DNA of 64,000 nt from Aeromicrobium ginsengisoli (GTDB taxonomy: Bacteria > Actinomycetota > Actinomycetes > Propionibacteriales > Nocardioidaceae): positions 62,001 to 126,000 of the forward strand of contig NZ_SDPQ02000003.1 of assembly GCF_004134905.2 (NCBI RefSeq), in the 5' to 3' direction. Of the stretch, positions 52,583-62,959 are shown piece after piece (position 1 is the stretch's first letter; each line of letters opens with the position of its first letter). The notes under the pieces were generated by a model. That model saw only the letters and a list, made by a program, of their open reading frames with translations, was not told where the DNA came from and ran no database searches. A program made the position numbers and the translations under genes.

Positions 52583-53988
52583 CGACTGCCACCGTCGTCG
52601 GCAGCGGACCGAACGGACTCGCCGCCGCATTGACGCTTGCCGACGCAGGGGTCGAGGTCACGGTGCTGGAGGCCCAGGACCGGTTGGGCGGCGGCGCGAG
52701 CTCCAGCGAGCTCACGCTGCCGGGACTCGTGCACGACGACTGCTCGGCGATCCATCCGCTGGCGATCGGCTCGGCGTTCGCGAAGCAGTTCGACCTCACG
52801 GCGGCGGGCCTGACCTGGCGCTGGCCGGAGGTGCAGTTCAGTCACCCGCTCGACGGTGGCCGGGGCGGCGCGGTGTGGCGCTCGGTCGAGACGACTGCCG
52901 ACGAGCTCGGCGCCGACGGTCGCTCGTGGAGACGGCTCTTCGGCCCGCTGGCTGAGCGGTTCGAGGGGCTCTCGGCCGACATCCTCCAGCCGGTCCTGCA
53001 CGTCCCGAAGCACCCGGTCCACCTGGCGCGGTTCGGCGCGTACGCGGCGCTGACCGTGCCGGCCCTCGGGCGGCGGTGGGAGACGCCCGAGGCCAGAGGC
53101 CTGTTCGCGGGAGCGGCGGCGCACACGTTCCGGCCGTTCTCCGGAATCCTGTCGTCGTCGATCCCGGTGGCGCTCGGCGCATCGGCCCACGCGCTGGGCT
53201 GGCCCGTCGCCGAGGGCGGTACCGGCGAGATCAGCCGCGCGATCATCGAGCTCGCAACGGCCCGCGGGGTGAGGTTCGAGACCGGCATCACCGTGACGTC
53301 CCTCGACCAGCTGGGCGGCCCTGACATCGTCATGCTCGACACCTCGCCGCGTGCAGCGGCCGACATCGTCGGCGAGCGCATGCCGGCTCGCGTCGCGCGA
53401 GCGTACCGGCGCTATCGCCACGCTGCAGCCGCCTTCAAGGTCGACTACGCCGTCGAGGGCGGCGTGCCGTGGACGCACGAGCCGTCCCGCTCCGCCGGCA
53501 CGGTCCACCTCGGCGGAGGGTTCGACGAGATCGCCGCGGCGGAGCTGGCGGTGTCGAAGGGGCAGATGCCGGAGCGACCGTTCGTGCTGATCGGCCAGCA
53601 GTACGTCGCCGACCCCACGCGATCGCGCGACGGGGTGGATCCGCTGTACGCCTATGCGCACGTGCCGTCGGGCTACACGGGCGACGCCACGGAGGCGATC
53701 ACGAGCCAGATCGAGCGGTTCGCACCGGGATTCCGCGACCGCATCCGGGCGACCCACGTCCGGACCACCGGCGACTTCGAGGCCGGCAACCCCAATCTCG
53801 TCGGGGGCGACATCATCGCCGGCGCCAACACGGCCCGGCAGCTGGTGTTCCGGCCACGCACGACCCTGCACCCGTACGCGACCGGCGCCCCCGGCGTCCA
53901 TCTCTGCTCCGCAGCCACACCACCGGGCGCCGGCGCCCACGGCATGTGTGGCTACAACGCCGCCCGTTACGCGCTCCGGCGCGCCTGA
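52579..53988 (+). CDS. Phytoene-desaturase-like FAD oxidoreductase
   Basis: A 469-residue NAD(P)/FAD-dependent oxidoreductase of the CrtI/amine-oxidase superfamily. The dinucleotide-binding motif VVGSGPNGLAAA is at the N-terminus, and a C-terminal FAD block contains PGAGAHGMCG. No carotenoid genes are nearby, so a lipid or terpenoid-like substrate is only a possibility. It is translationally coupled to the DUF3556 membrane protein. Confidence 0.9.
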   Translation: MTTATVVGSGPNGLAAALTLADAGVEVTVLEAQDRLGGGASSSELTLPGLVHDDCSAIHPLAIGSAFAKQFDLTAAGLTWRWPEVQFSHPLDGGRGGAVWRSVETTADELGADGRSWRRLFGPLAERFEGLSADILQPVLHVPKHPVHLARFGAYAALTVPALGRRWETPEARGLFAGAAAHTFRPFSGILSSSIPVALGASAHALGWPVAEGGTGEISRAIIELATARGVRFETGITVTSLDQLGGPDIVMLDTSPRAAADIVGERMPARVARAYRRYRHAAAAFKVDYAVEGGVPWTHEPSRSAGTVHLGGGFDEIAAAELAVSKGQMPERPFVLIGQQYVADPTRSRDGVDPLYAYAHVPSGYTGDATEAITSQIERFAPGFRDRIRATHVRTTGDFEAGNPNLVGGDIIAGANTARQLVFRPRTTLHPYATGAPGVHLCSAATPPGAGAHGMCGYNAARYALRRA

Positions 53989-54016
53989 CCATCCGTTCCG
54001 ACCCGAAGGAAAGCCC

Positions 54017-54187
54017 ATGACGCCCACCGGTGCCTTGATCCTGTTCATCTGCTTCGTCGGGCCGGTCATGCCACCGGTCATCGGCTGGGCGGTCGGTGGG
54101 ATCTACGACCAGCTGAAGGTCAAGCGCGAGAGCCTCGACACGCAGACCCGCCGGCGCCTGACCGAGCAGCGTCTCGAGGTGGAGTAG
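54017..54187 (+). CDS. Small single-helix membrane protein
   Basis: A 56-residue protein: an N-terminal helix (about 5-28) followed by a basic and acidic coil (KVKRESLDTQTRRRL). GAAGGA stands before the ATG. It is 28 bases after the FAD oxidoreductase and probably belongs to the same unit. Its 3' end overlaps a questionable minus-strand frame. No family recognised. Confidence 0.6.
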   Translation: MTPTGALILFICFVGPVMPPVIGWAVGGIYDQLKVKRESLDTQTRRRLTEQRLEVE

Positions 54188-54527
54188 CCAGCAGCCGTCG
54201 CGCCTTCACGAGCCGCACCGCCAGTCGGCTGTACGGGTCGCGGGGCTCGGGGCACGCGGCGATCCAACGCTCCAGCACCTCGACCTCGGCGGCGTGGTCC
54301 CGGCGGCGGCGATGGATCACGGCCGCCCGATGCGCGTACTCCGCGGTCGGTACGCCCTCGCTGGCCCAGGCCTCGCGCTCGGCCGCCGCCATGCACTCGA
54401 GCAGCAGCTCCAGGCCCACGTCGTCCATGCCACGCGCGCGCAGCCGGTCCAGGGTCGCCACCCAGCCGCTGTGGTGACGACCCCGGACGACGGCGTCCGT
54501 GCGATCGAGCTCGCGCAGCACGGCCAT
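54120..54527 (-). CDS. Hypothetical protein with TPR-like helix block
   Basis: A 135-residue frame. The block AEYAHRAAVIHRRRRDHAAEVEVLERW looks like a short helical repeat seen in actinobacterial hypothetical proteins, so I think it is real. The last 20 residues overlap the small membrane protein gene antisense and no ribosome site is seen; the ATG is two bases after the GH43 stop. Confidence 0.5.
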   Translation of the reverse strand: MAVLRELDRTDAVVRGRHHSGWVATLDRLRARGMDDVGLELLLECMAAAEREAWASEGVPTAEYAHRAAVIHRRRRDHAAEVEVLERWIAACPEPRDPYSRLAVRLVKARRLLATPPRDAARSGAGGSACRGSRA

Positions 54528-54529
54528 GC

Positions 54530-57500
54530 CTATCGGAGGACCCGCAGGGTGACGGTACGGACGACCACGTCGACCGTGGGGCTGCCGCCGTACGAGACCC
54601 GCAGGCTGTACGACCGGGGGCCGAGCTTGGGCAGCGTCACCGTCGCCCGGCCCTTGGAGTCGAGCGTCACGGTGCGCTGCACGTAGTCCTTGCCACCGGC
54701 CCGGACCCGGATCGTGGCACGACCCGCGACGGGCGTCGTCGGGCTGGCCAGCACGGTCAGCTTGATCGTCGCCTTCGAGCCCGCCCTGATCTTTGACGGG
54801 ATGCTGAGCGACACCTTCGACGACGCCTTGAGCACCGTGAGGGTGACGACGTCGTCCGACGCGCGGTACTCGGCGTCGCCGTCGTAGCGAACCGTCAGCT
54901 GGTTCGCTCCGACCGCGCCGAGGTCCTTCGTCCTGACCGTCACGGTGGCGCGGCCGCCGACGAGCGTCCCGGTGCCGACGAGCGTGTCGCCGTCGAGCAC
55001 GCGGACCACACCGGTCGGCGTCGGTCCGGCGCCGTTGACCCGGGCCGTCACCGTGACGTTGGAGCCGTAGCGGACCTTGGTCGTCGACAGCGTCGCCACC
55101 GTCACCGAGTCGTGCAGGCCCTGACCGACGGCCGGCACGGTCACCGAGTTGGGCTCCTCGGCGTTGCCGGCCTGGTCGACCGCGCGGAACTGCACGACCG
55201 TCTCGGCGGAGCCGACCGGCACGGAGCTGCCGGTGGTCCAGTCGCCCGACGTGCCGAGCCTCGACTCGACCCGGGCCACGCCGGAGGTCTCGTCGGCGGC
55301 GACGACGGTGACCGTACGCCCAGAGGTGTCGACCGCGGCCTTGCTGATCGGCGCCGCGGTGTCGACCTTGAGGTCGAGCGTCTGCACCGGTGAGACGTTG
55401 CCGCTCGCGTCGGTGGCCCTGGCACGTACGGAGTGAGCGCCCTCACCGGTGACCGGCACCGTGACCTCGTCGGTGTCGACGGCGACCCAGGGGCCCTGGT
55501 CGACCGAGGTCTCGACCCCGGCGACCTCGCGGTCGTCGAAGCCTGTGGCGGTGACCTTGACCGGCGCGGTCCTCCACCAGCTGGCCTGGCCGTCAGGTGC
55601 GACCGGATCGGTGGTCAGCGTGACACTGGGATCGAGCGCATCGGTGACCGTCACCGTCGCCGTGGCGCGCACCGTGGAGCCGGGAGCGACGTCACCCTCG
55701 ACCTCGAACGTGCCGACGTCTGCGTACGTCGCGGGATCGATCGCGTCCCAGTCGACGGTCCTGTCGGCCGTCGAGCCGTCGGCGAGGTGCACCGTCGCCT
55801 TCTCGGGCAGCACCGGAGCAGTGCCGGCCTTGGTCGTCACGGTCACCGGGTCGACCGACTCGACGAGCAGGTCCGGCTGCAGGTTGAGGCGCATCCGGTC
55901 GAGCTCCTCCTGGGTGACCGGAAGGACCGTGCCGTGCCGCGGGCTGCTCGGCAAGTCGGCGTCGGGCACCGCCGTCCAGTCAGCTGACGCGATGTCGTGC
56001 GTCTCGAACGCCATGTAGCCCTGACCGCCGTGATAGCTCGGCTGGTCGATGAACATGATCCAGTGGTCCGGGTCGTCGTTGTCGCGGAACACCGTCGGCC
56101 CCTCGCCGCCGGTGAACGTGCCGCCCCACGGGTTGGGCTGGCCGAGGCCGAGCTTCTCCTTGACGAGCTGCCAGCCCGGCGTCGACGTCGTGGTCGGCAG
56201 CGAGCCGGTGACCGTGGCGAGGAGGTCGGTCGACTTCTCCTGGCGCGGGATCATGTAGGCCTCGTCCTTGACGACGCGATAGAACGTGTCGCCGTCCTTG
56301 ACGACGGTCGCGTCGATCATGCCCTTTCCGGTGCCGCGCTTGACGTCGATCCACGGCTTGGGGTCGCTGAACGTCACGAAGTCGCGCGTCGTGGCGTACA
56401 TCATGCGCTGGTACGACGTGTTGATGTCGCGGCCCGCGGTGTCGGTCGTCGGGTAGAGCGCCGACGCCCAGTAGACGACGTACTCGCCGGTGTTCTCGTC
56501 GTAGTACGACTCCGGCGCCCACGTGTTGCCGGCGAAGTCCGACGACACCTTGACGTGCCGCTGGTTGCCCCAGTGCACGAGGTCAGTGGACTCCCAGACC
56601 TCGAGATACTTGCTGCCGGTCTCCTGCGCCTCGCCGAAGTCGACCGCCGGGTACGCCTTGAGGTCGGTCGCAAGCAGGTAGAAGCGGTCGCCCTCGTGCG
56701 AGCGGATGATGAACGGGTCGCGCAGCCCCTTGGTGCCGAACTGCGAAGCGAGGACGGGCTTGCCGTCGTTGAGCTCGTCGTAGTCGAGCGGGTCGTCGCC
56801 CTTGCTCGCGCCCATGTAGATCTTCTCGCCGTCGTCCGTGCTCTCGCCGGCGAAGTAGGCGAATGCGTACGCCTCGAAGTCGAGCGCGGCCGGGGCCGGC
56901 TTGACCGTCACGACGATGTCGCGGGTGTCGGTCGTCGAGTTGAGCGTGCCCGTGGCGGTCAGCGTGACGTCGACGGGGTCGGCGCCGTGCGCCGGGCGGG
57001 TGACCTCACCGGTCGGCGTCACGACGGTGGGCTTGGACGACGCCCAGCTGACGGTCGTGCCCGACGAGCCCTTGGTGGGCAGCGTGAGGTTGCCGCGCAC
57101 GTCATCGGGGTGCACGAGCTCGATCGCGTCGAGCGCCGCCTGCACCTTGCCGGCGTCGTCGAGCTCGTCCTCGAGCACCGTGACCTGGAAGTCCTTCGTC
57201 GTGCTCACGGCGCCGTGGGTGATGGTCGCCGTGAGGGTGACGATGGCGTCGCCGGCACCGTGCGCGGGCCGGGTCACGGCGCCTGCGCTGCTGATGGTCG
57301 ACGGGGCCGACGAGGCCCACGTGATCGTCGACCCTGCGGAGCCCTTGGTCGGCAGCGTCAGGTCGGCGGTGATCGCCGAGGTGTCGCCCAGCGCCAGGGC
57401 AGCCTTGTCAGCCGTGGTCACGTCGGTCGACGTCGCGGCCGACAGCGTCGCCGCGTCACCGGCGTCGAGCGCCCGGTCGTAGATGCGGAAGTCGCGGATC

Positions 57501-58219
57501 GTGCCCTTGAACGACAGGTCGCCGGCATAGGCCGATCGGCCGATGACGTTGCGCGTCGTCGTGCCGTCCGGTTCACCGAGCTGCGACGGCTTGGCGGTGA
57601 CGTTGGAGTTCGTCGCGACGAGCACGCCGTCCTCGTACAGCTTGCTGGTGCCCGGGGCTCCCGGCGTGCCGCCGTCGACTGTCAGGGTCACGTGCTTCCA
57701 CACGCCGGTGCTCAGGCCACCGGCCCGTGAGGCACTCTGTTCGGTCGCGTAGCCGCCGGCCGCCATCGTGCCGCGGTAGAACCCCCCAGCGTCCTTGCCG
57801 GTCACGAACAGGTAGCCCGTGCCGTTGGGGTACGTCGCGAGGTTGCCGAGGTTGAACATGAACCAGTTGCCGCTCAGCGTCGGGTCGACCTTGACGTCGA
57901 AGTCGACGCTGACGTCGTCCAGGCCCGCCAGCAGGTTGTTCGGCAGCGTGATCGCGTTGCCGCTGCTGTTGGACCCTCCGCCGAACGTGAAGCCGTCGCC
58001 GGCGTTCCACGACGCGGTGCCGGCCACGGTGCCGTTGCGGCCGTGGCCCGACGAGTCCACTGCGGTGGTGCCGCTGGTCTCGTCGAGCTTGTACCAGGCG
58101 ACGAGGCCCGTGGACACGTCACTGGCCGAGGCCGGCATCGTCGCCAGCCCCGTCGCCGTGACGGCCACGCTCATGGCGGCGGCGATGAGTCCGCGCGAGA
58201 CCTTGGTGGTGATCTTCAT
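54530..58219 (-). CDS. Secreted multidomain GH43 glycoside hydrolase with LamG and Ig-like modules
   Basis: A 1229-residue secreted enzyme. The signal peptide (1-34, ASAS) is followed by a LamG sugar-binding domain (about 40-240), two atrophied Ig-like (aBig-type) domains (about 255-440) and a GH43 five-bladed propeller (about 445-790). The catalytic residues are D501 (LRDPF), D636 (GMIDAT) and E706 (TGGEGPT). Ig-like modules then run to the end. GH43 enzymes cut arabinan, arabinoxylan or xylan side chains. AAGGGG precedes the ATG at 58219; a GTG ten codons earlier is weaker. It is co-directional with the GH51 gene, 37 bases downstream of it. Confidence 0.92.
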   Translation of the reverse strand: MKITTKVSRGLIAAAMSVAVTATGLATMPASASDVSTGLVAWYKLDETSGTTAVDSSGHGRNGTVAGTASWNAGDGFTFGGGSNSSGNAITLPNNLLAGLDDVSVDFDVKVDPTLSGNWFMFNLGNLATYPNGTGYLFVTGKDAGGFYRGTMAAGGYATEQSASRAGGLSTGVWKHVTLTVDGGTPGAPGTSKLYEDGVLVATNSNVTAKPSQLGEPDGTTTRNVIGRSAYAGDLSFKGTIRDFRIYDRALDAGDAATLSAATSTDVTTADKAALALGDTSAITADLTLPTKGSAGSTITWASSAPSTISSAGAVTRPAHGAGDAIVTLTATITHGAVSTTKDFQVTVLEDELDDAGKVQAALDAIELVHPDDVRGNLTLPTKGSSGTTVSWASSKPTVVTPTGEVTRPAHGADPVDVTLTATGTLNSTTDTRDIVVTVKPAPAALDFEAYAFAYFAGESTDDGEKIYMGASKGDDPLDYDELNDGKPVLASQFGTKGLRDPFIIRSHEGDRFYLLATDLKAYPAVDFGEAQETGSKYLEVWESTDLVHWGNQRHVKVSSDFAGNTWAPESYYDENTGEYVVYWASALYPTTDTAGRDINTSYQRMMYATTRDFVTFSDPKPWIDVKRGTGKGMIDATVVKDGDTFYRVVKDEAYMIPRQEKSTDLLATVTGSLPTTTSTPGWQLVKEKLGLGQPNPWGGTFTGGEGPTVFRDNDDPDHWIMFIDQPSYHGGQGYMAFETHDIASADWTAVPDADLPSSPRHGTVLPVTQEELDRMRLNLQPDLLVESVDPVTVTTKAGTAPVLPEKATVHLADGSTADRTVDWDAIDPATYADVGTFEVEGDVAPGSTVRATATVTVTDALDPSVTLTTDPVAPDGQASWWRTAPVKVTATGFDDREVAGVETSVDQGPWVAVDTDEVTVPVTGEGAHSVRARATDASGNVSPVQTLDLKVDTAAPISKAAVDTSGRTVTVVAADETSGVARVESRLGTSGDWTTGSSVPVGSAETVVQFRAVDQAGNAEEPNSVTVPAVGQGLHDSVTVATLSTTKVRYGSNVTVTARVNGAGPTPTGVVRVLDGDTLVGTGTLVGGRATVTVRTKDLGAVGANQLTVRYDGDAEYRASDDVVTLTVLKASSKVSLSIPSKIRAGSKATIKLTVLASPTTPVAGRATIRVRAGGKDYVQRTVTLDSKGRATVTLPKLGPRSYSLRVSYGGSPTVDVVVRTVTLRVLR

Positions 58220-58256
58220 GGAACGCCCCTTGCTGATGGTGATGGACACGGCCGGC

Positions 58257-61200
58257 CTACTTCACTCGCAGGTAGGCCGAGGCGGCGGACGAGCCGAGGA
58301 CGGTCGGCGACCCGGAGTACTTCACCCGGAGCACGTACGTGTCGCGCTTCGACAGCCGCGGCAGGGTGATGTTGGCCCGGCCCGTCGCGCCGACCTGGCC
58401 GGTGCGCTCGGTGATGAGCTTCCCGTCGCGGTAGACCCTGACGGTCACCGTGCCGCCGGCCGCCGTCGTCGGACTGGTGGTGACCAGGGCCGACACCTTG
58501 GCGTGCTGCGACCTCGTGATGGTCGTCGACGAGAGCGTCGCCTTGGTGCGCGACGACGCCTTCGCCACCGTGAGGCCGGCCGAGTCCTCGGAAGCCGCGA
58601 ACTCGGCACTGCCGGCATACCGGGCGACCAGCGTCTTGGTGCCGACGCCGATGGTCGATGCCTTGAGGCTGAGCACGGCCTGACCGTTGGCCAGCACGCC
58701 GGACGCGATCAGGGTCGCGCCCGAGCGGATCGACACCTCTCCTGCCGGGGTCCCGGCCGTGGCCTTGACCCGTACGGTCGCGGTGACCTTGCCGCCGATC
58801 TTGACCGTCGAGCTCGACAGCGTCAGCGCTGTCGCGGTCGTGGTGAGCGGCTGGCCCTTGGCCGGCACGACAGTCGTGTTGGTCCCCTCGACGTTGCCGA
58901 GCTTGTCGATCGCGCGGAACTCGACGGTCGTCTCCTCGTCACCGACCGTCACGGGCTGCGCGTACGTCGTCCAGTCCCCCGCGCCGGCGCGGTACTCGAT
59001 CCGGTCGAGGCCGGCACCGGAGTCCGCCGCCGAGAGCGTCACGGTGCGCGCCTCGGCGTCGACGACGGCCTTGGAGACCGGCGGTGTCGCATCGATCGTG
59101 AACGTCACCGGGCGCGTCTCACCGACGTTGCCCGACGAGTCGACCGCCCGGACCGCGACGGTGTGGGTGCCGTTGCCGGCGACCTCGAACGACGCGTTCG
59201 CGCCGTCCTTGGTCGTGAACGCGCCGCCGTCGACCGAGACCTCGAGGTGGTCGACCTTGCGGTCGTCCGTGGCCTCGACCTTGACCGTCACCGGGTCGGC
59301 GTAGGTGCCGCGCGAGCTGTCACCCTCGAGCTCGAGGCTCGACACGACCGGCGCCTCGGCGTCGACCGTCTCCATCCGCAGGAACGTGACCGACGAGGCC
59401 GGGAACTCGTATGTGAACGAGTCCGAGAGCCCGTCGACCGAGCTCGTGACCGGCACGACCTTGGTCGGGCTCGACTTGGAGTTGGTGTCGGTCAGCGACG
59501 ACGCGGTCAGCTGCGTGACCTTGCCGGCGCCCTTGATCCCCACGTCGGAGACGTCGACCGCCGTGCGGACCGGCTTGGTCGCGGTGTTGACGACCTTGGC
59601 GACGAGGTCGCCGGACTTCTTGTCGCGCGTCACGACCTGGAACAGCTTCTCGGTCGACCCTGCCTCGTCGTACGACATCTGCAGCTCACCGTCGAGGTAG
59701 AGCTTGATCGTGTGCCCCTCGACCACGACCTTGATGTGGTACGTCTGACCGGTCACGAGGCTCGTGTTCTCCAGCGCCTTGACCTCGCTCGCCGCGCCGC
59801 CGGACGCCTTCTGCAGCACCGACCGGGTGTTGCCCCAGCCGCCGATGTTCCACCAGTAGAAGTCGTTGGTGTCCTTGGCGCCGAAGCCGACCAGGAAACC
59901 TTCGGCCCCCGACTGCTTCGTGGCGTCGAGCTCGAGCGTGTAGTTGCTCCAGTCCTTCGCGTACGCACCGGTGACGATGCTGCGGGCGTCGTTGACCGAG
60001 GTCGACGACTGGACGTACGTGCCGCCCGTCGCGGCCCAGGTGCCCGACTGCGGCGACCACTTCGACGCGTCGTCGAACTGGTCGGAGAACAGCGTGTCGC
60101 CGGTGTCGTTGGACTTCACCGTGAGGTTGTCGTACGCCGCAGCGGTGCTCCAGGTCGACAGGAACACGCCGCCCGAGATGTCCTCCGGCTGGTTGACCGC
60201 GCCGTCGAACGTGCTCGGCACGACCTCGTCGCCGACGTTGTTGCCGAACATCTTCTGGACCTCCCAGTTCGGCGACGACCACGACTCGTCGTTGTCGAAC
60301 CAGATCGCGTCCGGCGTCCATTGCACGTTGGACTCGTTGGCGAGCAGCGGTGCGTACGACGCGAGCCTCACGACGTCGGCGTTGCGCTGCAGGGCCGTCA
60401 TGTAGGACGCCTCCGACAGGGCGTTGCCAAACGTGTTGCCGCGCGACGCGTACTCACCGAGGAAGACCTTGGGTCCGCTGCGGTCGTACGTGTCGTAACG
60501 GTGGTTGTTGGCCAGGAACCAGCTCGGGTCGCGGTAGTAGTGCTCGTCGACGAGGTCGACCTTCTGCGCCCGGTTGAAGTTCCACAGCGTGTCGAAGCGC
60601 GCACCCGACGAGTCCGGCCCGGAGTTCGAGATGATCTTGATGTCCGGGTACTTCGCCTTGATGGCGTCGCGGAACTGCGGGAAGTTGGCCTCGAACGTCG
60701 TGGTGTTCTCCTCGTTGCCGAGCCCGATCATCTTCAGCCCGAACGGCTTGGGGTGGCCCAGCGCGGCGCGCTTGGCGCCCCACTCGGTGTCGGTGCCGCC
60801 GTTGGCGAACTCGATCAGGTCGACCGTGTCGTCGACCCAGCGCGCGATCTGCGTTGGGTCGTGCATCTCCGCCAGCCCGGCGCCACCGCAGCCGTTGGCG
60901 CCGACGGACAGCACCGGGAGCGGCTGTGCGCCGAGGTCCTCGGCCAGCTCGAAGTACTCCAGGTAGCCGATGCCGTACGACTGGTTGTAGCCCCAGAAGT
61001 TCCAGTTCGTCGGGCGCTGCTCGACCGGCCCGATCGTCTCCTTCCACTGGTACGTCCGCTTGCGGTCTGTGTAGTTGCTCTCCTCGTACGACTTGAACGT
61101 GCCGACGTTCGTGACGCAGCCACCAGGGAAGCGGACGAACGAGGGCTTCATGTCGGCGACCTTCTCAGCGAGGTCCTTGCGGAGCACCGACTTGCCGTTG

Positions 61201-62903
61201 ACCGGACCGACCCAGCGGTCCTCGGGCATGAACGAGACCATGTCGACCCGGATCGTCGACGCAGCGCCCGCGAGCACGGCGTAGCGGCCGGCGTCGGTCG
61301 TGTCGGTCGCGGTCACCTCGACGTCGTACTTCTTCCAGGTGTCGCTGCCGTCGACCGCGACCTTCGCGGTGGCCACGACTGCAGTGTTGGCGTTGTTCTC
61401 GACGCGCAGCGTCAGGTCCTGGGCCGTGGTGCTGCGGGCCCAGATCGAGGCGGTGTAGGTCGCCCCGGCCTTGACCGCGACGCCGTTGTTGAAGCTCGTG
61501 TTGCGCACGCCGTCACCGGCCGCCGCCGCGTCGAGCTCGAGGTAGTTGCGGTTCATCGCGTTGAGCCGCTCGCCGTCGTTGACCACCGACGCCGTCGTGC
61601 CGTTGCCGCTGCGGTCGAGCGTCTGCCATCCGGTGAGGCCGTTGAACGAGCCGTTGTCGGAGGAGTTGAACTCGAACGAGCGGTTGCGGACGAGCTCGGC
61701 GTAGAGCCCGCCGTCGGCCGCGTAGTTGATGTCCTCGAAGAAGATGCCGAACATCGTGTCGCTGATCGACGCGCCCTTGCCGTCGCCGTCGATCTGCAGC
61801 GACGCGATGTCGTCGTCGACCTCGGTCAGGGTGAAGCGTGCGGCGTCCTGCCGGTCGCCCATGACGATCGCACCGTTGTCGCCCTCGGTCGCGTACGAGT
61901 CGCCGTCGGCAGCCTCGCGGATGAAGAGCTTGCCGCCGCCCGCATCCGTCAGGCGCAGCGCGGTGGGATCTGCGCCGAGGGTCAGTCGCCCGTCGACGAC
62001 CGCGACCGGCTTGCCGTCATCCTTGGTCCGGACGTTCACGGTGCCCTCGCCGGCCGCCTCCGCGGTCAGCCGCAGGCTCGCCGTGGGCGGCGTGGCGGTC
62101 AGCTTCAGGTCCGTGCCGTCACTGACGAGATACGGCTTGTCGCCGGTGCTCTTGAGCGCGAACGTCGTGCCCGGCACGATGTCGTCGCCCTGCGCGGCGT
62201 CGACGGAGAAGTAGTCGAACGTGGTCGGCAGCGGCGTGCCGTCCTGGGCGCCCAGCGCGTAGAGCCCGACCTGCGTCGTGTCGAACGCGACGTCGACGGA
62301 TCCGGCAGCGACCCACGCGTTGGTCTCGTCGTTCCAGTAGCTCGTCGTGATCGTGTCGCCGACGCGCTGCAGCCGCAGCGTCGCCGAGCTCGCGCCGGGC
62401 AGGTCCGCGAACGAGGCGGCCCGGAACGAGGCTCCGGTCTCGACGTCGTTCTCGACCGCGATGCCGGACGGCGAGAGGCTGCCGACGAACGTCAGCCCCG
62501 AACGTACGTAGTTGTCGATGTCCTTCCAGGCGATCAGACCGGCACCCTGGTAGACCTTGCCGACCGGCGCGGAGAGCTTGGTGACTGCCGTGAAGTCACC
62601 GGCCGGGACGTCGACCATGAAGATGTTCTTGGCCGTGTTGGTGCCTTGGTAGGTGTCGCCGACCTGGCCCGTGACCGCGAGCTTGCCGTCGGTCACCGAG
62701 TAGTTGTCGGAGTCCTCGTTCGTGATGTTCCAGTCGGCCGAGAGGCTGCTGCCGCTGAAGTCGTCGCGCCACCCCGTCGTCGTGGGGTCCGCGGCGCTCG
62801 CAACCTGCGGCGACAGCGTTGTGAGCGTTAACAATCCTGCGATGGCAAACAGCGTGCTGCGTCGCAGCGAGCGCCGTCCGGTGGTCGGGGTGGAGATTCT
62901 CAC
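58257..62903 (-). CDS. Secreted multidomain GH51 alpha-L-arabinofuranosidase
   Basis: A 1548-residue secreted enzyme. The signal peptide (1-38, ASA) is followed by a concanavalin-like domain (about 45-220), a beta-trefoil-like region (about 225-345) and the GH51 domain from about 365 (ISDTMFGIFFEDIN). A carbohydrate-binding module appears inserted near the start of the catalytic part. The acid/base is E731 (GLGNEENT) and the nucleophile E817 (VFLGEYASRG). A second concanavalin-like block (about 965-1080) and C-terminal Ig-like modules follow. It should release arabinose from arabinan or arabinoxylan. The GTG start at 62903 has AGCAGG upstream. Confidence 0.92.
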   Translation of the reverse strand: MRISTPTTGRRSLRRSTLFAIAGLLTLTTLSPQVASAADPTTTGWRDDFSGSSLSADWNITNEDSDNYSVTDGKLAVTGQVGDTYQGTNTAKNIFMVDVPAGDFTAVTKLSAPVGKVYQGAGLIAWKDIDNYVRSGLTFVGSLSPSGIAVENDVETGASFRAASFADLPGASSATLRLQRVGDTITTSYWNDETNAWVAAGSVDVAFDTTQVGLYALGAQDGTPLPTTFDYFSVDAAQGDDIVPGTTFALKSTGDKPYLVSDGTDLKLTATPPTASLRLTAEAAGEGTVNVRTKDDGKPVAVVDGRLTLGADPTALRLTDAGGGKLFIREAADGDSYATEGDNGAIVMGDRQDAARFTLTEVDDDIASLQIDGDGKGASISDTMFGIFFEDINYAADGGLYAELVRNRSFEFNSSDNGSFNGLTGWQTLDRSGNGTTASVVNDGERLNAMNRNYLELDAAAAGDGVRNTSFNNGVAVKAGATYTASIWARSTTAQDLTLRVENNANTAVVATAKVAVDGSDTWKKYDVEVTATDTTDAGRYAVLAGAASTIRVDMVSFMPEDRWVGPVNGKSVLRKDLAEKVADMKPSFVRFPGGCVTNVGTFKSYEESNYTDRKRTYQWKETIGPVEQRPTNWNFWGYNQSYGIGYLEYFELAEDLGAQPLPVLSVGANGCGGAGLAEMHDPTQIARWVDDTVDLIEFANGGTDTEWGAKRAALGHPKPFGLKMIGLGNEENTTTFEANFPQFRDAIKAKYPDIKIISNSGPDSSGARFDTLWNFNRAQKVDLVDEHYYRDPSWFLANNHRYDTYDRSGPKVFLGEYASRGNTFGNALSEASYMTALQRNADVVRLASYAPLLANESNVQWTPDAIWFDNDESWSSPNWEVQKMFGNNVGDEVVPSTFDGAVNQPEDISGGVFLSTWSTAAAYDNLTVKSNDTGDTLFSDQFDDASKWSPQSGTWAATGGTYVQSSTSVNDARSIVTGAYAKDWSNYTLELDATKQSGAEGFLVGFGAKDTNDFYWWNIGGWGNTRSVLQKASGGAASEVKALENTSLVTGQTYHIKVVVEGHTIKLYLDGELQMSYDEAGSTEKLFQVVTRDKKSGDLVAKVVNTATKPVRTAVDVSDVGIKGAGKVTQLTASSLTDTNSKSSPTKVVPVTSSVDGLSDSFTYEFPASSVTFLRMETVDAEAPVVSSLELEGDSSRGTYADPVTVKVEATDDRKVDHLEVSVDGGAFTTKDGANASFEVAGNGTHTVAVRAVDSSGNVGETRPVTFTIDATPPVSKAVVDAEARTVTLSAADSGAGLDRIEYRAGAGDWTTYAQPVTVGDEETTVEFRAIDKLGNVEGTNTTVVPAKGQPLTTTATALTLSSSTVKIGGKVTATVRVKATAGTPAGEVSIRSGATLIASGVLANGQAVLSLKASTIGVGTKTLVARYAGSAEFAASEDSAGLTVAKASSRTKATLSSTTITRSQHAKVSALVTTSPTTAAGGTVTVRVYRDGKLITERTGQVGATGRANITLPRLSKRDTYVLRVKYSGSPTVLGSSAASAYLRVK

Positions 62904-62959
62904 GATGTGCCTGCTCTCGGAGGGTGGTGCCGACAACTGAAGATGGATGGAAACCGGCC

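Noticed and set aside
57819-62831. 1670-codon plus-strand frame opposite the GH43/GH51 genes
   Set aside because: A shadow of the repetitive secreted proteins: no signal peptide or fold, composition Arg/Val/Asp/Gly-rich.
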